A stretch of DNA of 34,945 nucleotides, taken from Firmicutes bacterium CAG:552. GTDB lineage: Bacteria; Bacillota; Clostridia; Christensenellales; Pumilibacteraceae. A model generated the notes under the pieces. It searched no databases, had not been told where the DNA came from, and was given only the letters and a program-made list of their open reading frames with translations. How positions within the stretch are numbered: the first letter of the stretch is position 1; each line of letters starts with the position of its first letter. A program made the position numbers and the translations under genes. Positions 16,522 through 24,513 of the stretch are shown in pieces. The stretch is taken from positions 35,546 through 70,490 of the forward strand of contig FR884055.1 of the NCBI GenBank assembly GCA_000435495.1, read 5' to 3'.

Positions 16522-18870
16522 TCAGTTATTATTGTCATATTCTAAAATAACGCAATAAAGTGAGGAATCGGTAAGCTTTACTCTTAGAGCGTCGTTAAAT
16601 TTTAACGCAAAAATCTTTTCGTCTACAACGACAAGCCCTAACTCTGCAAACACGGCAAGGCACGCTACAAATTGTTTCAGCTCGATTTTTTCTCTCGATG
16701 CAACAGCTCTGTAGAACGTCCACACTGAATTATATTCGCTTGCGCCATATTTGCGAAACAGTTCGTAGTATCTTCCGAAAACGGCTCTGTCCGAACTTAA
16801 TCCTTTACAAAAATCTGTTTGTTTTGATGAAACGTAAACCTTTGCATTCGTCTTTCCGTTTATGTAAGAAATAGTTTTTAAGGTAATCGGCGCATCTACA
16901 AAAACGATTTTATCGTAATGAGAAAGCGCAATTTCTTTTAGCGACGGCGAAACAATTATACTGGAGACGTTATTCGTCGATGAAACACGTAGAAATTCAT
17001 GAATCGTTATATCGGGACACAACGAACGGACTTTTTCGAAAGTCTCCTTACATCCACACACAACCAGCGTACCATATAAATCGTCACCAACGACTTCAGG
17101 CAAATCTTCAATGCTATATCTGACATAATTAGGAGAATTGTTGCAATTATACCTGCTTTCATACAAAAAAGCTGACCTAGCTATATCGTCACCGAAACAA
17201 AGATTATCTAACGAAATGCCTCGCACAATACCCTTAGCCTCAACCTTGTTTCCGTACTCACCCTTTAGCAGTTCGACTACAAGCGACTTTTCACCATCTG
17301 CAGTAAAAAGCTGACTTATGTTTTTACTGTTAAATGCATATAAAACAAGCCCGTCTATATTAATTTGCGTATGCAAAGGATTTTTACACGGTTGCGCTTT
17401 TAATTTATTTTTTGTAAGTTTAAACAATGGTTTCGCATTTCCGTTACCCGTAGGCTCCAGCATATCGAGGCTATTTATTAGTTTTATATTTATGTCACTG
17501 CTGTCTATCTCGACGTCATACTTCATCTGCGGCAGAAAATACTCTTTAGAAAAGTCTGTAAGATACTCTGCAACACGCTTTGCAAACAGTTCAACGTTTT
17601 GCGGCAATATTGAAAATCCTGCGGCTTGCGAATGTCCTCCGTATTCGATAAGCAAATCGGAAACTGCGGTAAGTAAACTATAAAGATTAACGCCGTCTAC
17701 ACTCCTCGCCGTACCCTTATAACAACCGTTTCCCTGTACCAGTATAAAAGTCGGTCGATGAAATTCACCGGCTAACCTCGCCGCAACGATACCGGTAATT
17801 CCTTTTTCCCAATCTGGATGCGCAAGCACTATGCATCGTTCGCCGACATATCCGCCCTTTTGCATATCGAGAATAGCCTCGTCATACAGTATAGAACATA
17901 ATTTTTTACGTCTTTCATTATCGGACTCGATTTCAGATATTATTTCTGATATCTCAGATGCGTTATCGGTAGTAAGAAGTCTAAACGCTCTATACGCATC
18001 GCCCATTCTTCCGGCAGCGTTTATTCGAGGCGCAATCTTAAAGGCTACGTCGCTGCTTGTTATAGCTCCTGCAATAGACTGTTTTTTTAGTAGTGCCTTC
18101 AGTCCTTTATTCTTTATATTGTTTACGTTAGACAACCCGAGTTGGACTATAAGACGATTTTCATCGACAAGCGGCACCAAATCGGCGACTGTAGCCAAAG
18201 CAGCCAAATCGAGATAATTTTTTGCCTCTTCGATGTCGCTAAGTGCTTGTACCAACTTAAGAGCTACGCCGGCACCGCACAAATTTTCAAAAGGATAGCT
18301 ACAATCGTTTTGATGCGGATTGATGACAATACAATTAGGAATTATCTCCGACACCTCGTGATGATCGGTAACAATAACCTCGACGCCTAAGTCTTGCGCA
18401 TCTTCGACTTCCTTATGCGCCGAAATGCCGCAATCGCAGGTCAATATTAAATCCGGAGAACAATTTTCAATTATTCGCTCAATGGATTCCGTATTCAACC
18501 CGTAACCGTCCTCTACTCGGCTAGGTATATGAGTATAGACGTCCAACCCTTTCGAACTAAGAAAAAGCGATAAAATAGCTGAAGCGCACACGCCGTCGGC
18601 GTCATAATCGCCATAAACGACAATAGTTTCCTTTCGCTCTATTGCCGTGTTTATACGTTCAACCGCCTCTTTCATGCCCTTCATTAAAAACGGATCGTGA
18701 AAATACGACAAATCAGGATATAAAAAACTTTTAATTGTTTTTTCATCCTTGATTCCCCTTAAATACATAAGTTCAGCAAACTTAGGATGCACACCCAAAG
18801 CAGACGCTATTTTGTCTACAGCTTCGTGATTTATAGGCTCGTTATTCTTCTTTATCAGCTTTAAATTCAT
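16522..18870 (-). CDS. recJ: single-stranded-DNA-specific exonuclease RecJ
   Basis: RecJ is a 5'-3' ssDNA exonuclease used in recombination, mismatch and base-excision repair. The 782-residue protein has the DHH phosphoesterase motifs: VVYGDYDADG (motif DYDADG 88-93), LTCDCGIS (143-150), VTDHHEV (DHH 169-171), ATVADLVPL (226-234) and PRINAAGRMG (281-290). The DHHA1 motif GGHSQAAGF is at 411-419, after GTARS. An OB-like and C-terminal extension follows, as in Firmicute RecJ proteins, which are longer than the 577-residue E. coli enzyme. The ATG has no close Shine-Dalgarno; the nearest AGAAGG is 16 bases upstream inside the secF terminator hairpin. It lies 56 bp after secF and 24 bases before rel. 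Confidence 0.95.
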   Translation of the reverse strand: MNLKLIKKNNEPINHEAVDKIASALGVHPKFAELMYLRGIKDEKTIKSFLYPDLSYFHDPFLMKGMKEAVERINTAIERKETIVVYGDYDADGVCASAILSLFLSSKGLDVYTHIPSRVEDGYGLNTESIERIIENCSPDLILTCDCGISAHKEVEDAQDLGVEVIVTDHHEVSEIIPNCIVINPHQNDCSYPFENLCGAGVALKLVQALSDIEEAKNYLDLAALATVADLVPLVDENRLIVQLGLSNVNNIKNKGLKALLKKQSIAGAITSSDVAFKIAPRINAAGRMGDAYRAFRLLTTDNASEISEIISEIESDNERRKKLCSILYDEAILDMQKGGYVGERCIVLAHPDWEKGITGIVAARLAGEFHRPTFILVQGNGCYKGTARSVDGVNLYSLLTAVSDLLIEYGGHSQAAGFSILPQNVELFAKRVAEYLTDFSKEYFLPQMKYDVEIDSSDINIKLINSLDMLEPTGNGNAKPLFKLTKNKLKAQPCKNPLHTQINIDGLVLYAFNSKNISQLFTADGEKSLVVELLKGEYGNKVEAKGIVRGISLDNLCFGDDIARSAFLYESRYNCNNSPNYVRYSIEDLPEVVGDDLYGTLVVCGCKETFEKVRSLCPDITIHEFLRVSSTNNVSSIIVSPSLKEIALSHYDKIVFVDAPITLKTISYINGKTNAKVYVSSKQTDFCKGLSSDRAVFGRYYELFRKYGASEYNSVWTFYRAVASREKIELKQFVACLAVFAELGLVVVDEKIFALKFNDALRVKLTDSSLYCVILEYDNNN

Positions 18871-18880
18871 AAATAAACTA

Positions 18881-18908
18881 AATGAGCCTTCTATGAAGAA
18901 GGCTCATT
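18881..18908 (-). terminator. strong hairpin between secF and recJ
   Basis: Perfect 12-bp inverted repeat (AATGAGCCTTCT/AGAAGGCTCATT) with a 4-base loop, 18 bases after the secF stop. On the minus strand it is followed by the T-rich but interrupted sequence TAGTTTATTT, so termination is probably partial. The 3' arm contains the only AGAAGG near recJ, so folding could also limit recJ translation. Confidence 0.65.
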
Positions 18909-18926
18909 CCTTTTCTTAGTTGCTTA

Positions 18927-20204
18927 TTAGGCTTTGGTTTTCGATGCCTTAACTTCGCTCTTCAACTTTTTTGTATGTCCACCCAAAGATACCCAAACAG
19001 ACGGAGCTACGAACAATGCAGAATAGAAACCGGAAATCAATCCGACTATTATGGGCAACGAGAACGTTACCATCTGATAGAGATCCGGGTTGGATATCGA
19101 AGCAATCCAACAAACTACACAAACCGAACCTATCATAATCAACGTAGTTATCGAAGTACTCAAGCAACGGAAGAAACTCTGTTTAATTGACGTATTCGTA
19201 AGATCTTTTGTTTCCCACAAAGGATTAAGTTTAATATTACTTCTAATGCGGTCAAAAAGAATAATAGTGTTATTTATAGAATAACCGAGAATGGTTATCA
19301 GTGCGGCGATAAACGTATTATTCAGCTCTACACGGAATATCACCATGAACGAGCACATTATAAGCATATCGTGCAATAGAGCAACAATTGCGGCGATACC
19401 GGAATTAAATTCGAATCTTATTGCAATATAGCCAAGCATTAGCACCAAAGCTACCAAAACAGCTGTAAGCGCATTATACAAAAGGTCTTGGCTTACCGTT
19501 GCGCCAACTTTACCGTTTGAATATACCGTAGCCGCAAATGCGTCGTTAATTGCAGTAGCTTCGGAAATTTCGTCTTCGCTAAGACTTCCGGAATAATCAA
19601 ACGTAACCTTTTTGGGCGACGGCGCTATTCCGTCAACTTCGTTTACCGTTTCGTAAGTGATTGCGCTACCGCCTATTGCCGTAATCTTAGATTCTACGTC
19701 ACGCTTAAGCGCTTCGGAAACAGGTAAGCTATACGTAAGAGTAACTTTGCCTCCGGTCTTCTCTACTACAGGCAACGATTTTGTAACGACATCGCTTATT
19801 TCTTTTACTAAGCCGTCCGTAATCTTATCCATCTCGTCTTCGTCGTCAACTATCGACTTAAATTTTATCTGCAAAGAAGTATCGTCTCCGGTACCGGCAA
19901 CAAGTATCTGCGAAATTTTAATGTTGTACGGATTGCCCTCTGCATCCTTATAATTTTCTACTATTTTGGAAACCGTCGCTTTATATTCATCAGTATTTTC
20001 TTCGGTAAGGTTAGCACCGACGTTTACGTTTATAGTGTAGCCACCGGAAAAATCCATTCCCAGGTTGAGAGCCGAACCGGATGTAAAGTGATAAACGACA
20101 CCTAATACGATTGCCAAAATTACTATCAATATAGGAACAAGAAAAATAATTTTCTTCTTTTCCACTATTTGCATTTTACCTACAAGGTTGGACAACTTAC
20201 TCAT
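18927..20204 (-). CDS. secF: protein translocase subunit SecF with enlarged periplasmic domain
   Basis: SecF works with SecD and YajC to use the proton gradient to complete protein export through SecYEG. The 425-residue protein has TM1 at about 18-40, then LNLGMDFSGGYT, which is the conserved start of the P1 domain. Five further helices begin near residue 245 (LGYIAIRFEF, VALLHDMLIMCSFMVIF, ITILGYSINNTIILFDRIR and the last two in 360-410). Between DFSGG (51-55) and the second helix are about 185 residues, roughly double the P1 loop of a typical 300-residue SecF. The extra part includes an acidic stretch (residues about 105-140) and a second beta-rich repeat. The ATG overlaps the secD stop by one base, with GGGGAGG upstream, so SecD and SecF are coupled in stoichiometry. 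Confidence 0.95.
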   Translation of the reverse strand: MSKLSNLVGKMQIVEKKKIIFLVPILIVILAIVLGVVYHFTSGSALNLGMDFSGGYTINVNVGANLTEENTDEYKATVSKIVENYKDAEGNPYNIKISQILVAGTGDDTSLQIKFKSIVDDEDEMDKITDGLVKEISDVVTKSLPVVEKTGGKVTLTYSLPVSEALKRDVESKITAIGGSAITYETVNEVDGIAPSPKKVTFDYSGSLSEDEISEATAINDAFAATVYSNGKVGATVSQDLLYNALTAVLVALVLMLGYIAIRFEFNSGIAAIVALLHDMLIMCSFMVIFRVELNNTFIAALITILGYSINNTIILFDRIRSNIKLNPLWETKDLTNTSIKQSFFRCLSTSITTLIMIGSVCVVCWIASISNPDLYQMVTFSLPIIVGLISGFYSALFVAPSVWVSLGGHTKKLKSEVKASKTKA

Positions 20205-21592
20205 TAGTCTTCCTCCCCGACAGCTACTGCCGATTTTTTCGCATTTATAGATTTCTGTTCGCTGTCAATATCCATTTGCACGGCAGCGTCGTTTTCATCG
20301 GCAGCAACCGACGCATACTTTTCGCTACGCTTAAGATTATAAAGCTTCTCGTTTGAATGATTAAAAGTAACAAAGCAATCCATGAGTCCCTTTGTAACGA
20401 CAAGAGACGAGAATACCGCCAAAACTATACCGATAAGAAGAGTTACCGAAAAGCCTTGTACCGAACCGCTACCGCAAATATAAAGTATAACAGCAGCAAT
20501 TATCGTAGTAATATTGCCGTCCAATATCGCACTAACGGATTTGCGATATCCGTAATGCACTGCCGACAAGATCGATTTACCTGCCGCATATTCGTCCTTA
20601 ATACGCTCGTAAATAATTACGTTACCGTCTATCGCCATACCTATACTCAAAAGTATACCGGCAATGCCCGGAAGGGTAAGCTGTACCAAAGGAATAACGT
20701 CGAGGAAGAATAACATCATTACCGTGTAAAGCGCCAAAGCTATGGATGCTACGACACCAAAGACACGATATCTGCATATCATAAAAATCATAACCAACGC
20801 AAGACCGATGATACCGGCAATAAGACCGTACTTAAGTGCGCCTTCGCCGAGAGTCGGAGAAATAGGATCGCATTTTTGGAGTTTAAGCGTAACACCGAAA
20901 GTACCGCTCATAATTTGGTCGGCAAGCTCCTGCGCAGATTCCAAAGTAAAGTTACCGGAAATGGTAGCTTGTCCGCCGGTAATCTGCTCGTCGCAAGTTG
21001 CAGAAGAAATACACTTCTCTTCCTCGCCGTAAGAAACATAGATAGATATCTTGGTTTTGTCAGTAGCGCACTTGCCGGTTACTTCGGCAAACTTTGTAGC
21101 GCCAACCGAATCGAGCTTAAGGCTTACTACATACTGACCGTTGTAATAGCCGGGTTCTGCCTTTACGACGTTGTCGCCGGTCATGAACACGTCACCGGTA
21201 GCATCGCCATCATCTACTCTAAACGCAAGCTTTGCCGGTTCACCGAGAATCTCGAGGATTGCCGAGGGATTTTCTACATCGGGTACTTCTACTCTTATGC
21301 CTGCCGAACCTTGACGAACTACCGTCGCTTCGGGATAACCTTTATTTACGAGCAAAGACTGAATGCTGGTAACGGTACCGTTCATTCTTTCTTCGAGATT
21401 GCCTGTATCGTCGTCTAATGCGACGTATTCTGCATAAATACCGCCCTTAAGATCCAACCCGAGCTTAATGTTACTAGCCCACGACGGAATATTTTTATTC
21501 CCGATCTTAAAGGAGCAGAAACATAAAACCAAACCGAGCGCAAGCACTATACCTGTCACGATTAGTTTTACGATAGCGGACTTCTTCTTCAT
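20204..21592 (-). CDS. secD: protein translocase subunit SecD
   Basis: SecD is the large RND-fold partner of SecF in the accessory export complex of the cytoplasmic membrane. The 462-residue protein has TM1 at about 8-28, then the P1 start IKLGLDLKGGIYAEY. The P1 head includes the EPAKLAFRV and GTFGVTLKLQ segments. Five C-terminal helices follow from about 255, with the conserved TM4 GIAGILLSIGMAIDGNVIIYERIKDE containing the functionally important aspartate (MAIDGNV). The C-terminal tail of about 50 residues is hydrophilic and poorly conserved. A promoter lies about 80 bp upstream; GGAGG is eleven bases before the ATG, a rather long spacing, downstream of a leader hairpin. The yajC-SCIFF-secDF neighbourhood is typical of Clostridia. 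Confidence 0.96.
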   Translation of the reverse strand: MKKKSAIVKLIVTGIVLALGLVLCFCSFKIGNKNIPSWASNIKLGLDLKGGIYAEYVALDDDTGNLEERMNGTVTSIQSLLVNKGYPEATVVRQGSAGIRVEVPDVENPSAILEILGEPAKLAFRVDDGDATGDVFMTGDNVVKAEPGYYNGQYVVSLKLDSVGATKFAEVTGKCATDKTKISIYVSYGEEEKCISSATCDEQITGGQATISGNFTLESAQELADQIMSGTFGVTLKLQKCDPISPTLGEGALKYGLIAGIIGLALVMIFMICRYRVFGVVASIALALYTVMMLFFLDVIPLVQLTLPGIAGILLSIGMAIDGNVIIYERIKDEYAAGKSILSAVHYGYRKSVSAILDGNITTIIAAVILYICGSGSVQGFSVTLLIGIVLAVFSSLVVTKGLMDCFVTFNHSNEKLYNLKRSEKYASVAADENDAAVQMDIDSEQKSINAKKSAVAVGEED

Positions 21593-21618
21593 CTTGCTAT
21601 GTGCCTCCTGCCAAAACA

Positions 21619-21648
21619 GTACGCCTCAAATAAGAGTTTCGGGCGCAC
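21619..21648 (-). promoter_or_regulatory. hairpin in secD leader
   Basis: In the predicted secD 5' leader a 7-bp stem (GTGCGCC with GGCGTAC, one G-U pair; arms 21642-21648 and 21619-21625) has a 16-base loop, ending ten bases before the GGAGG at 21604-21608. It may act on translation or stability. I do not recognise it as a known riboswitch. Confidence 0.3.
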
Positions 21649-21670
21649 ACCTAGTTGAAATAATCAATTT

Positions 21671-21700
21671 ATTATACAATATATAAGCCTGTTTAGTCAA
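21671..21700 (-). promoter_or_regulatory. sigma-A-type promoter for secD-secF and downstream genes
   Basis: Minus-strand TTGACT (21695-21700), 18-base spacer, perfect TATAAT (21671-21676). The predicted start near 21664 gives a leader of about 70 nt before the secD ATG. It separates the secDF-recJ-rel block from the SCIFF operon. Confidence 0.75.
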
Positions 21701-21732
21701 ATAAATCTGCGTAAAAAAACTTAAATACACAC

Positions 21733-23079
21733 TTATTTTTCTTGTTGAGCCGCCTCTATCGCCTTGATTGCAATTGCGCACTCCACTCGTTTTTTCATAA
21801 GCGAACACGTAATGGTATACGGCTTATGTATATCACCGCAGAAATTAACGGAATTTGCGCTGCAACCGCCGCTGCAATAATATTTTGCCCAGCATTTCAT
21901 GCACTCAGGTTTAGTCGTCAAATTTGCCGACGCAAAAATTTTCGGCAATCTATCGTCAAATTCGCCGGTCAAAACGTTGCCTATAACGTAATCGGGTTTG
22001 CCGTCAAACTGATGGCACGGATAAATCTTACCGTCCGGAGATATCGCAAGATACTCGTTTCCGGCTCCACAACCTACCAAACGCTTACTCTCGCAAGGAC
22101 CGCCCGAAACATCGATCATGAAATGGAAAAAGTTAAACCACTTTTCAGTCTTTCTGCGTTCGATATATTCTTTTGCCAATATTTCGTACTGCTCCACAAG
22201 CTGCGGAACGTCTTGCTCGGAAATTGCCAGTCTGTGCGATTGCGGCAAAACTACAGGTTCAAGCGAAATTTGGTCGAATCCGAGATCGTTTAGATACAAA
22301 GCGTCGGTAGCAAAATCCTTGTTAAAGGACGTAAACGTTCCTCTGATATAGTATTGTTTATCCCCTCTGCTTTTGCGAAATCTAAGTGCGTTTTCTACGA
22401 TTTTATCAAAAGAATCCTGACCTCCGGCTGTCTTACGAACACGATTATGTACATCTTTGCGCCCGTCTATACTCAGCACGACATTATACATTTCTTTATT
22501 AAAAAATTCTATATCTTCATCGCTAAGCGCATAAGCGTTCGTCGTAATGGTAAATCTAAAGTTTTTACCGTGTCGACCTTCTATGGATCTCGCATATTTT
22601 ACCGTTTCTTTTACAACGTCCATGTTTAGAAGCGGTTCGCCTCCGAAAAAGTCCACCTCGAGATTCCGTCTGCTACCGCTGCGAGCAACAAGAAAATCAA
22701 TAGCTTTTAGTGCGACTTCTTTGCTCATATTCATTCTTTCGCCGCTGTAGCTGCCACCATCGGCAAAACAGTATTCACACCTAAGCGAACAATTGTGCGA
22801 AATATTGAGACATAACGCCTTTACTACTCCGCTATATACCGGCGGTTTATGCTCGGGCTCGGGAGAAAACAAAACGTTGCGCTCGATAAGCGATTTAACC
22901 TCTTCTCGAGCCTCTTTTATCTCATCTTGCGAATACACAGAAAAAACTCCTTTGGAAATATCCAAAGGAGAATTGTCGCAATCTATAAGTTCCTTTGTTA
23001 ATTCATCGATTTCGAAAACCGAACCGCTTTCTACGTCTATAGCGAAAAAGCGGTCCAGGCATTTGAACGTATGTACCAT
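21733..23079 (-). CDS. scfB: SCIFF peptide maturase, thioether-forming radical-SAM/SPASM enzyme
   Basis: This enzyme (TIGR03974 type) installs a cysteine-to-threonine thioether in the SCIFF precursor encoded seven bases upstream. The 448-residue protein has an N-terminal peptide-recognition-like region (about 1-85). The radical-SAM cluster is C97, C101 and C104 in HNCSLRCEYCFADGG, followed by DFFGGEPLLN and TITTNAY. The C-terminal SPASM domain has C337, C355, C393, C396, C402, C406, C414 and C425, positioned to hold two auxiliary iron-sulfur clusters (PCHQF, CMKCWAKYYCSGGC). The motif string is almost the family consensus. Shine-Dalgarno complementarity is weak (GAGAG about 14 bases upstream), so the enzyme is probably made at lower levels than its peptide substrate. 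The biological role of SCIFF is not established. Confidence 0.95.
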   Translation of the reverse strand: MVHTFKCLDRFFAIDVESGSVFEIDELTKELIDCDNSPLDISKGVFSVYSQDEIKEAREEVKSLIERNVLFSPEPEHKPPVYSGVVKALCLNISHNCSLRCEYCFADGGSYSGERMNMSKEVALKAIDFLVARSGSRRNLEVDFFGGEPLLNMDVVKETVKYARSIEGRHGKNFRFTITTNAYALSDEDIEFFNKEMYNVVLSIDGRKDVHNRVRKTAGGQDSFDKIVENALRFRKSRGDKQYYIRGTFTSFNKDFATDALYLNDLGFDQISLEPVVLPQSHRLAISEQDVPQLVEQYEILAKEYIERRKTEKWFNFFHFMIDVSGGPCESKRLVGCGAGNEYLAISPDGKIYPCHQFDGKPDYVIGNVLTGEFDDRLPKIFASANLTTKPECMKCWAKYYCSGGCSANSVNFCGDIHKPYTITCSLMKKRVECAIAIKAIEAAQQEK

Positions 23080-23086
23080 CGTAAAA

Positions 23087-23254
23087 CTACTTGCTCTCTT
23101 TAAAAATCTTATTTATCTTTTTTTGCTCGCAAGACTGATTACCTACAGTGCAGCTTGTTTTGCATGCCGATTGGCACGAAGCCTGACATTCACCGCAACC
23201 GGTACCCTTATCTCTGCAAATAGTAGTTTCTGCTACGACTTTAATATGTTTCAT
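23087..23254 (-). CDS. scfA: SCIFF precursor peptide (six cysteines in forty-five)
   Basis: Ribosomally made peptide substrate of the adjacent maturase. The 55-residue product begins MKHIK as in the family and contains the core GCGECQASCQSACKTSC followed by TVGNQSC. The six canonical cysteines are C20, C23, C27, C31, C35 and C42; in characterised members the thioether links the cysteine equivalent to C31 with the threonine equivalent to T36, both present. Two features are unusual: an extra cysteine in the leader part (C13, in TICRDK), and a lysine-rich tail of about twelve residues after the last cysteine, where most SCIFF peptides stop almost at once. The start is the ATG at 23252-23254, eight bases after GGAGG; an in-frame GTG 15 bases earlier overlaps that site. 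Confidence 0.93.
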   Translation of the reverse strand: MKHIKVVAETTICRDKGTGCGECQASCQSACKTSCTVGNQSCEQKKINKIFKESK

Positions 23255-23282
23255 AATATACGCCTCCACAAATTATGCTACT

Positions 23283-23311
23283 ATTATACAAAAATGCAAA
23301 AAATAAATCAA
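23283..23311 (-). promoter_or_regulatory. promoter of the SCIFF operon, inside an inverted repeat
   Basis: Minus-strand TTGATT (23306-23311), 17-base spacer, perfect TATAAT (23283-23288), start expected near 23276, with a leader of about 22 nt. The -35 box lies in the loop of an 8-bp perfect inverted repeat AAAAATGC/GCATTTTT (23290-23297 and 23312-23319), a possible operator or weak upstream terminator. Confidence 0.7.
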
Positions 23312-23393
23312 GCATTTTTATTACTCGCATAAAACTTTTTGACATTATTAGACATTATTATTTGTAGAGAACGACAGGCTATCTATGCGTAAG

Positions 23394-23783
23394 CTACTCG
23401 CCTTTTCTAAAAACGTTAACAGACAGTATGCCGCTTATAAGTCCAGTCACTCCGCCTAACGCAACATCGTTTAGCAACTTAATGTCGAAATCGAATCCGT
23501 CGCCGAGAAGCGAAAACACAACAAACGCAATTAAGACAAACAATACTCCGAGAATAAATCCTCGCAACCAACCGTTATACGGAAGTTTAAGACAAATCAC
23601 TGCAGCAATAAATATACTGAGTCCTTTAATTACCTGGTTGATAATTTTTATGTAATTGTCCGCAATATTAAACCACTTTACCAAGAATGCCGCCAATACG
23701 ACAAGCACAAGCGATATAATCACTGCAAATATAAGCGCCTTGAGAATTTCCGCTACGTAACTTCCTTTGCTCCTTGTTTTCAT
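23394..23783 (-). CDS. TIGR04086-like small membrane protein
   Basis: A 129-residue integral membrane protein with four predicted helices (about 14-35, 52-66, 70-92 and 104-124), a basic N-terminus MKTRSKG and loops containing small residues and charged DGFDFD. The pattern GWLRGFILGVLFVLI and VALGGVTGLISGILSVN agrees with the TIGR04086 family, which in Clostridia is usually found next to yajC and the SCIFF genes, as here. Its function is not known; the neighbourhood suggests some link with the export machinery or with SCIFF, but that is only guilt by association. GGAGGG is six bases before the ATG. It lies between the yajC terminator and the SCIFF promoter, so it seems to be a separate transcription unit, though no convincing promoter was found. 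Confidence 0.75.
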   Translation of the reverse strand: MKTRSKGSYVAEILKALIFAVIISLVLVVLAAFLVKWFNIADNYIKIINQVIKGLSIFIAAVICLKLPYNGWLRGFILGVLFVLIAFVVFSLLGDGFDFDIKLLNDVALGGVTGLISGILSVNVFRKGE

Positions 23784-23884
23784 ATATTCATCCCTCCGAA
23801 TAAACTACAAGATATTGTATGCCTATAATAAGGGAATTAGAATGTTTAAAGGTTAAGTTTCGTTTTTACAAAAAACAAAACAGA

Positions 23885-23922
23885 AAAAAGCGATTGACTC
23901 TTGGAGTTGTCAATCGCTTTTT
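23885..23922 (-). terminator. intrinsic terminator of yajC
   Basis: Perfect 14-bp stem AAAAAGCGATTGAC/GTCAATCGCTTTTT with a ten-base loop, starting just after the yajC stop on the minus strand and followed by a long T-rich stretch. Very strong terminator; the loop itself can extend pairing through ACTC/GAGT. Confidence 0.9.
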
Positions 23923-23925
23923 AAG

Positions 23926-24381
23926 TTATTTGTTTTCTTCGTTAACTTCTGGCTGCTCGGTTTCCGGCTCCACCTTTTCGGACTCTTGAGCCTTGTCGGT
24001 CTTAGCTAACTTAGCAGCTTCTTTTTCTTGTTTTTCTCTCTCTGCCATAGCCGCCTTAAGCTTATTCTTGGTATAATTGATACGCAATGCCTGTACGGTA
24101 TAAGTCATAAGAGTCTTTTGCTCGCCTTCGCCTGTCGCTATAACCATAAGCTTTTCGCCGGACTCGTGAGTTTTCAACTCGACAACCGTTCCCATAACTC
24201 CGCCTATAGTCATAATTTCGTCGCCGACTTTAAGCGAATCGAACATATCGTTTATCTCTTTTTGCTTCTTCTTATTAGTAAACATCGGCATTACAAGCAT
24301 AACTATAAGCAATACACCTATAAGCACCCACATAAGCCAACCGTTGCTATTGGCAGTTTCTTCGGCCAAAATATTAAACAT
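23926..24381 (-). CDS. yajC: preprotein translocase subunit YajC
   Basis: YajC is the small membrane partner of SecDF. The 151-residue protein has one N-terminal membrane helix (about 14-33, WLMWVLIGVLLIVMLVMPMF) followed by the family signature TNKKKQKEINDMFDSLKVGD and EIMTIGGVMGTVVEL. After residue 105 comes a charged Lys/Glu tail (AEREKQEKEAAKLAKTDK) predicted as coiled coil or disordered, longer than in E. coli YajC (110 residues). I take the second ATG (24379-24381), nine bases after GGAGG; the first ATG, two codons earlier, is only three bases from it. It has its own promoter at 24414-24442 and a strong terminator, so it is monocistronic. Confidence 0.93.
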   Translation of the reverse strand: MFNILAEETANSNGWLMWVLIGVLLIVMLVMPMFTNKKKQKEINDMFDSLKVGDEIMTIGGVMGTVVELKTHESGEKLMVIATGEGEQKTLMTYTVQALRINYTKNKLKAAMAEREKQEKEAAKLAKTDKAQESEKVEPETEQPEVNEENK

Positions 24382-24413
24382 GCACATAAACCTCCACTTA
24401 ACACGTTACAAAG

Positions 24414-24442
24414 ATTTTAACATATTTTTCTGCATATAACAA
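24414..24442 (-). promoter_or_regulatory. promoter of yajC
   Basis: Minus-strand TTGTTA (24437-24442), 17-base spacer, TAAAAT (24414-24419) with extended -10 TG (TGTTAAAAT). It is placed between the YtxC-like gene and yajC; predicted leader about 25 nt. Confidence 0.6.
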
Positions 24443-24513
24443 GCGAATTGCAGTATATGAGGTGAATGTTTAACAAAATTTCTTTTATTTTGGCTTATTT
24501 TTCGTCAAACGTT

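Noticed and set aside
23341..23360. exact tandem repeat of the 10-mer GACATTATTA
   Set aside because: Only two units in AT-rich intergenic DNA; no array, no pairing and not near the promoter boxes. Probably slippage.
24474..24492. CAAAAT/ATTTTG hairpin as terminator of the YtxC-like gene
   Set aside because: Six A-T-rich base pairs without GC core; too weak to support.
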